Positions 62,874 to 64,000 of a stretch of DNA of 64,000 nucleotides are shown here, piece after piece. The stretch comes from Bacteroidales bacterium (lineage in GTDB: Bacteria > Bacteroidota > Bacteroidia > Bacteroidales > UBA3663), in assembly GCA_017618715.1 (NCBI GenBank), contig JAFZTS010000079.1, positions 1 to 64,000 on the forward strand. The letters are read 5' to 3'. Numbering within the stretch: position 1 is the stretch's first letter; each line of letters opens with the position of its first letter. The notes under the pieces were generated by a model that ran no database searches, was not told the origin of the DNA, and was given only the letters and a program-made list of their open reading frames with translations. The translations under genes and the position numbers were made by a program.

Positions 62874-64000
62874 ATGGAAAAATTCAAGATTATCGCAAAA
62901 ACCCTCGCCGGTCTCGAAGAGATACTGGCCAAGGAGATTGAACAGCTGGGTGGCGAAAACATCGCCATCGGCAATCGCATGGTAAGCTATATGGGAGACA
63001 AGCAGCTGCTCTACAAGTCAAACCTTTGGCTCCGCACCGCCCTGCGTGTGCTGAAGCCCATCGAGCAATTCACAGCCGCCGACCCCGATGAGCTATATGC
63101 CAAGGTGAAGGCTATCGACTGGAGCCAATATGTAGCAGAGGGACAGACCATCGCCATCGACAACACCATCTTTTCCGAAAACTTCCGCAATTCGCGCTTC
63201 GCCATCTATCGCGCAAAAGATGCCATCTGCGACTACTTTGTCGAACATAAGATGAAGCGTCCCAAGGTAGCTGTAGGTTCGGCCGACGTGCAGTTCAACC
63301 TGCACATCTCCGATACGGCCGACACCAGCATCATGGGTTCGGCCTGCACCCTCAGCCTCGATTCGAGCGGCGACCCACTCTACAAACGCGGCTACAAGGA
63401 GCATCTCACCGATGCGCCCATCAGCGAGGTGCTGGCTGCCGGTATTCTGCTCAAAGCAGGCTATGACGGAACACGTGACCTCTACGACCCGATGTGCGGC
63501 TCGGGGACCTTCCTTATCGAAGCAGCCCTCATCGCCACCAACACGCCTGCCGGTCTCTATCGCAACGGCTTCGGCTTCCAGCGTTGGACTGTGGGCGAGC
63601 TGGCCTACGACGACGATCTCTGGCAGGAACTCTACGATGACGATTCGCAGGAGAAGGAGTTCCTGCACCACATCTACGGTTCCGACATTTCAAAGGTGGC
63701 CATCGACGTCACTACCGAGAACGTGCGCTCAGCAGGTTTGCAGAAATACATCACCCTCATGGTAAAGGATTTTGAGGAGGTCGATACAGCACCCTGGGCA
63801 CAAGCCGATGCCGAAGCATTGGCCGAAGGCGAGCAGCCAAACGGCGGCATAGTGGTGATGAATCCACCCTACGGCAAACGCCTTTTCACCGATGTTCCAA
63901 CCTTCTATAAGATGGTGGGCAACGTGCTCAAAAAGTTCTTCCAAGGTTCTGAGGCATGGATCATCTCCAGCGACGATCCGAACGCCACCTTCGTTTATAC
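62874..64000 (+). CDS. THUMP-domain class I RNA methyltransferase (RlmL N-terminal-like), cut by the window end
   Basis: Starts at ATG 62874 (MEKFKIIAKTLAGLEEILAK) and runs open past 64000; 375 codons are visible. The N-terminal THUMP domain (~1-165) is followed by the methyltransferase motif DPMCGSGTFLIEAA and the N6/N2-methylation motif NPPYGKRL. The protein is of the RlmL/YcbY group that makes N2-methylguanosine in 23S rRNA, though the exact base is unproven. It is the last visible gene of the ctp-pepC-cysE series, 36 bases after cysE. The C-terminus is outside the window. Confidence 0.9.
   Translation, partial: MEKFKIIAKTLAGLEEILAKEIEQLGGENIAIGNRMVSYMGDKQLLYKSNLWLRTALRVLKPIEQFTAADPDELYAKVKAIDWSQYVAEGQTIAIDNTIFSENFRNSRFAIYRAKDAICDYFVEHKMKRPKVAVGSADVQFNLHISDTADTSIMGSACTLSLDSSGDPLYKRGYKEHLTDAPISEVLAAGILLKAGYDGTRDLYDPMCGSGTFLIEAALIATNTPAGLYRNGFGFQRWTVGELAYDDDLWQELYDDDSQEKEFLHHIYGSDISKVAIDVTTENVRSAGLQKYITLMVKDFEEVDTAPWAQADAEALAEGEQPNGGIVVMNPPYGKRLFTDVPTFYKMVGNVLKKFFQGSEAWIISSDDPNATFVY

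Overview
The window reads as chromosome of a member of the Bacteroidales, most likely Prevotellaceae or a near relative. Reasons: two SusC/SusD outer-membrane pairs, many lipoproteins and CAZymes, a LuxR-type membrane regulator with a periplasmic propeller, PorT-like barrels, and promoters of the Bacteroidota form (TTTG, 20 bases, TAnnTTTG) seen at least seven times with a 20-base spacer. The genus is an inference. Base and codon use look even across the window, and no insertion sequence, prophage or CRISPR array was found.

Layout. 86-3412: leftward MINPP-type histidine phosphatase, flavo-diiron protein and SGNH hydrolase. 3482-3726 is a hairpin-rich inverted element in the leader of the SGNH gene. 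3914-17168: first polysaccharide utilisation locus, with SusC, SusD, a lipoprotein, a fused polysaccharide lyase plus GH88 and a GH2 enzyme leftward, and a divergent one-component LuxR regulator. The fused enzyme points to a uronic-acid polysaccharide cut by elimination. 17355-24810: housekeeping and unknown genes (lipoprotein, acyl-ACP thioesterase, 78-aa and Cys-rich 56-aa proteins, LOG protein, NAD(P)-binding protein, phosphohexomutase, ObgE, two outer-membrane barrels). 25044-27191: rmlA and rmlB. 27310-42984: second utilisation locus: GH2 and a beta-helix protein rightward, converging on SusC, SusD, GH31, GH29 and a large alpha-glycuronidase-like lipoprotein leftward; plant cell-wall pectin or hemicellulose is the likely target. 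43044-48890: DUF1810, a 41-bp tandem array, a methyltransferase, a LytTR two-component pair, argB and manC. 49012-51976: two CE12-like acetylesterases (one with two catalytic domains), which fits pectin use. 52214-58961: secreted protein, tRNA-Leu, S41 peptidase, outer-membrane protein, parC, barrel. 59113-64000: rightward run of S41 processing peptidase, PepC, serine acetyltransferase and a truncated THUMP RNA methyltransferase.

The most unusual features are non-coding. First, the element at 3482-3726 consists of two head-to-head arms of 98-99 bp; each folds into three hairpins, and the two arms differ by compensatory base pairs, so the fold itself appears selected. Second, short degenerate tandem repeats, mostly of period 9, sit in many gaps between same-direction genes, just before the start codon of the second gene. 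A similar 9-bp repeat lies in frame inside two coding regions, where it makes tripeptide repeats. Third, a 41-bp unit is repeated 7.5 times behind a methyltransferase gene and forms hairpins across each unit boundary. These are reported as separate findings.
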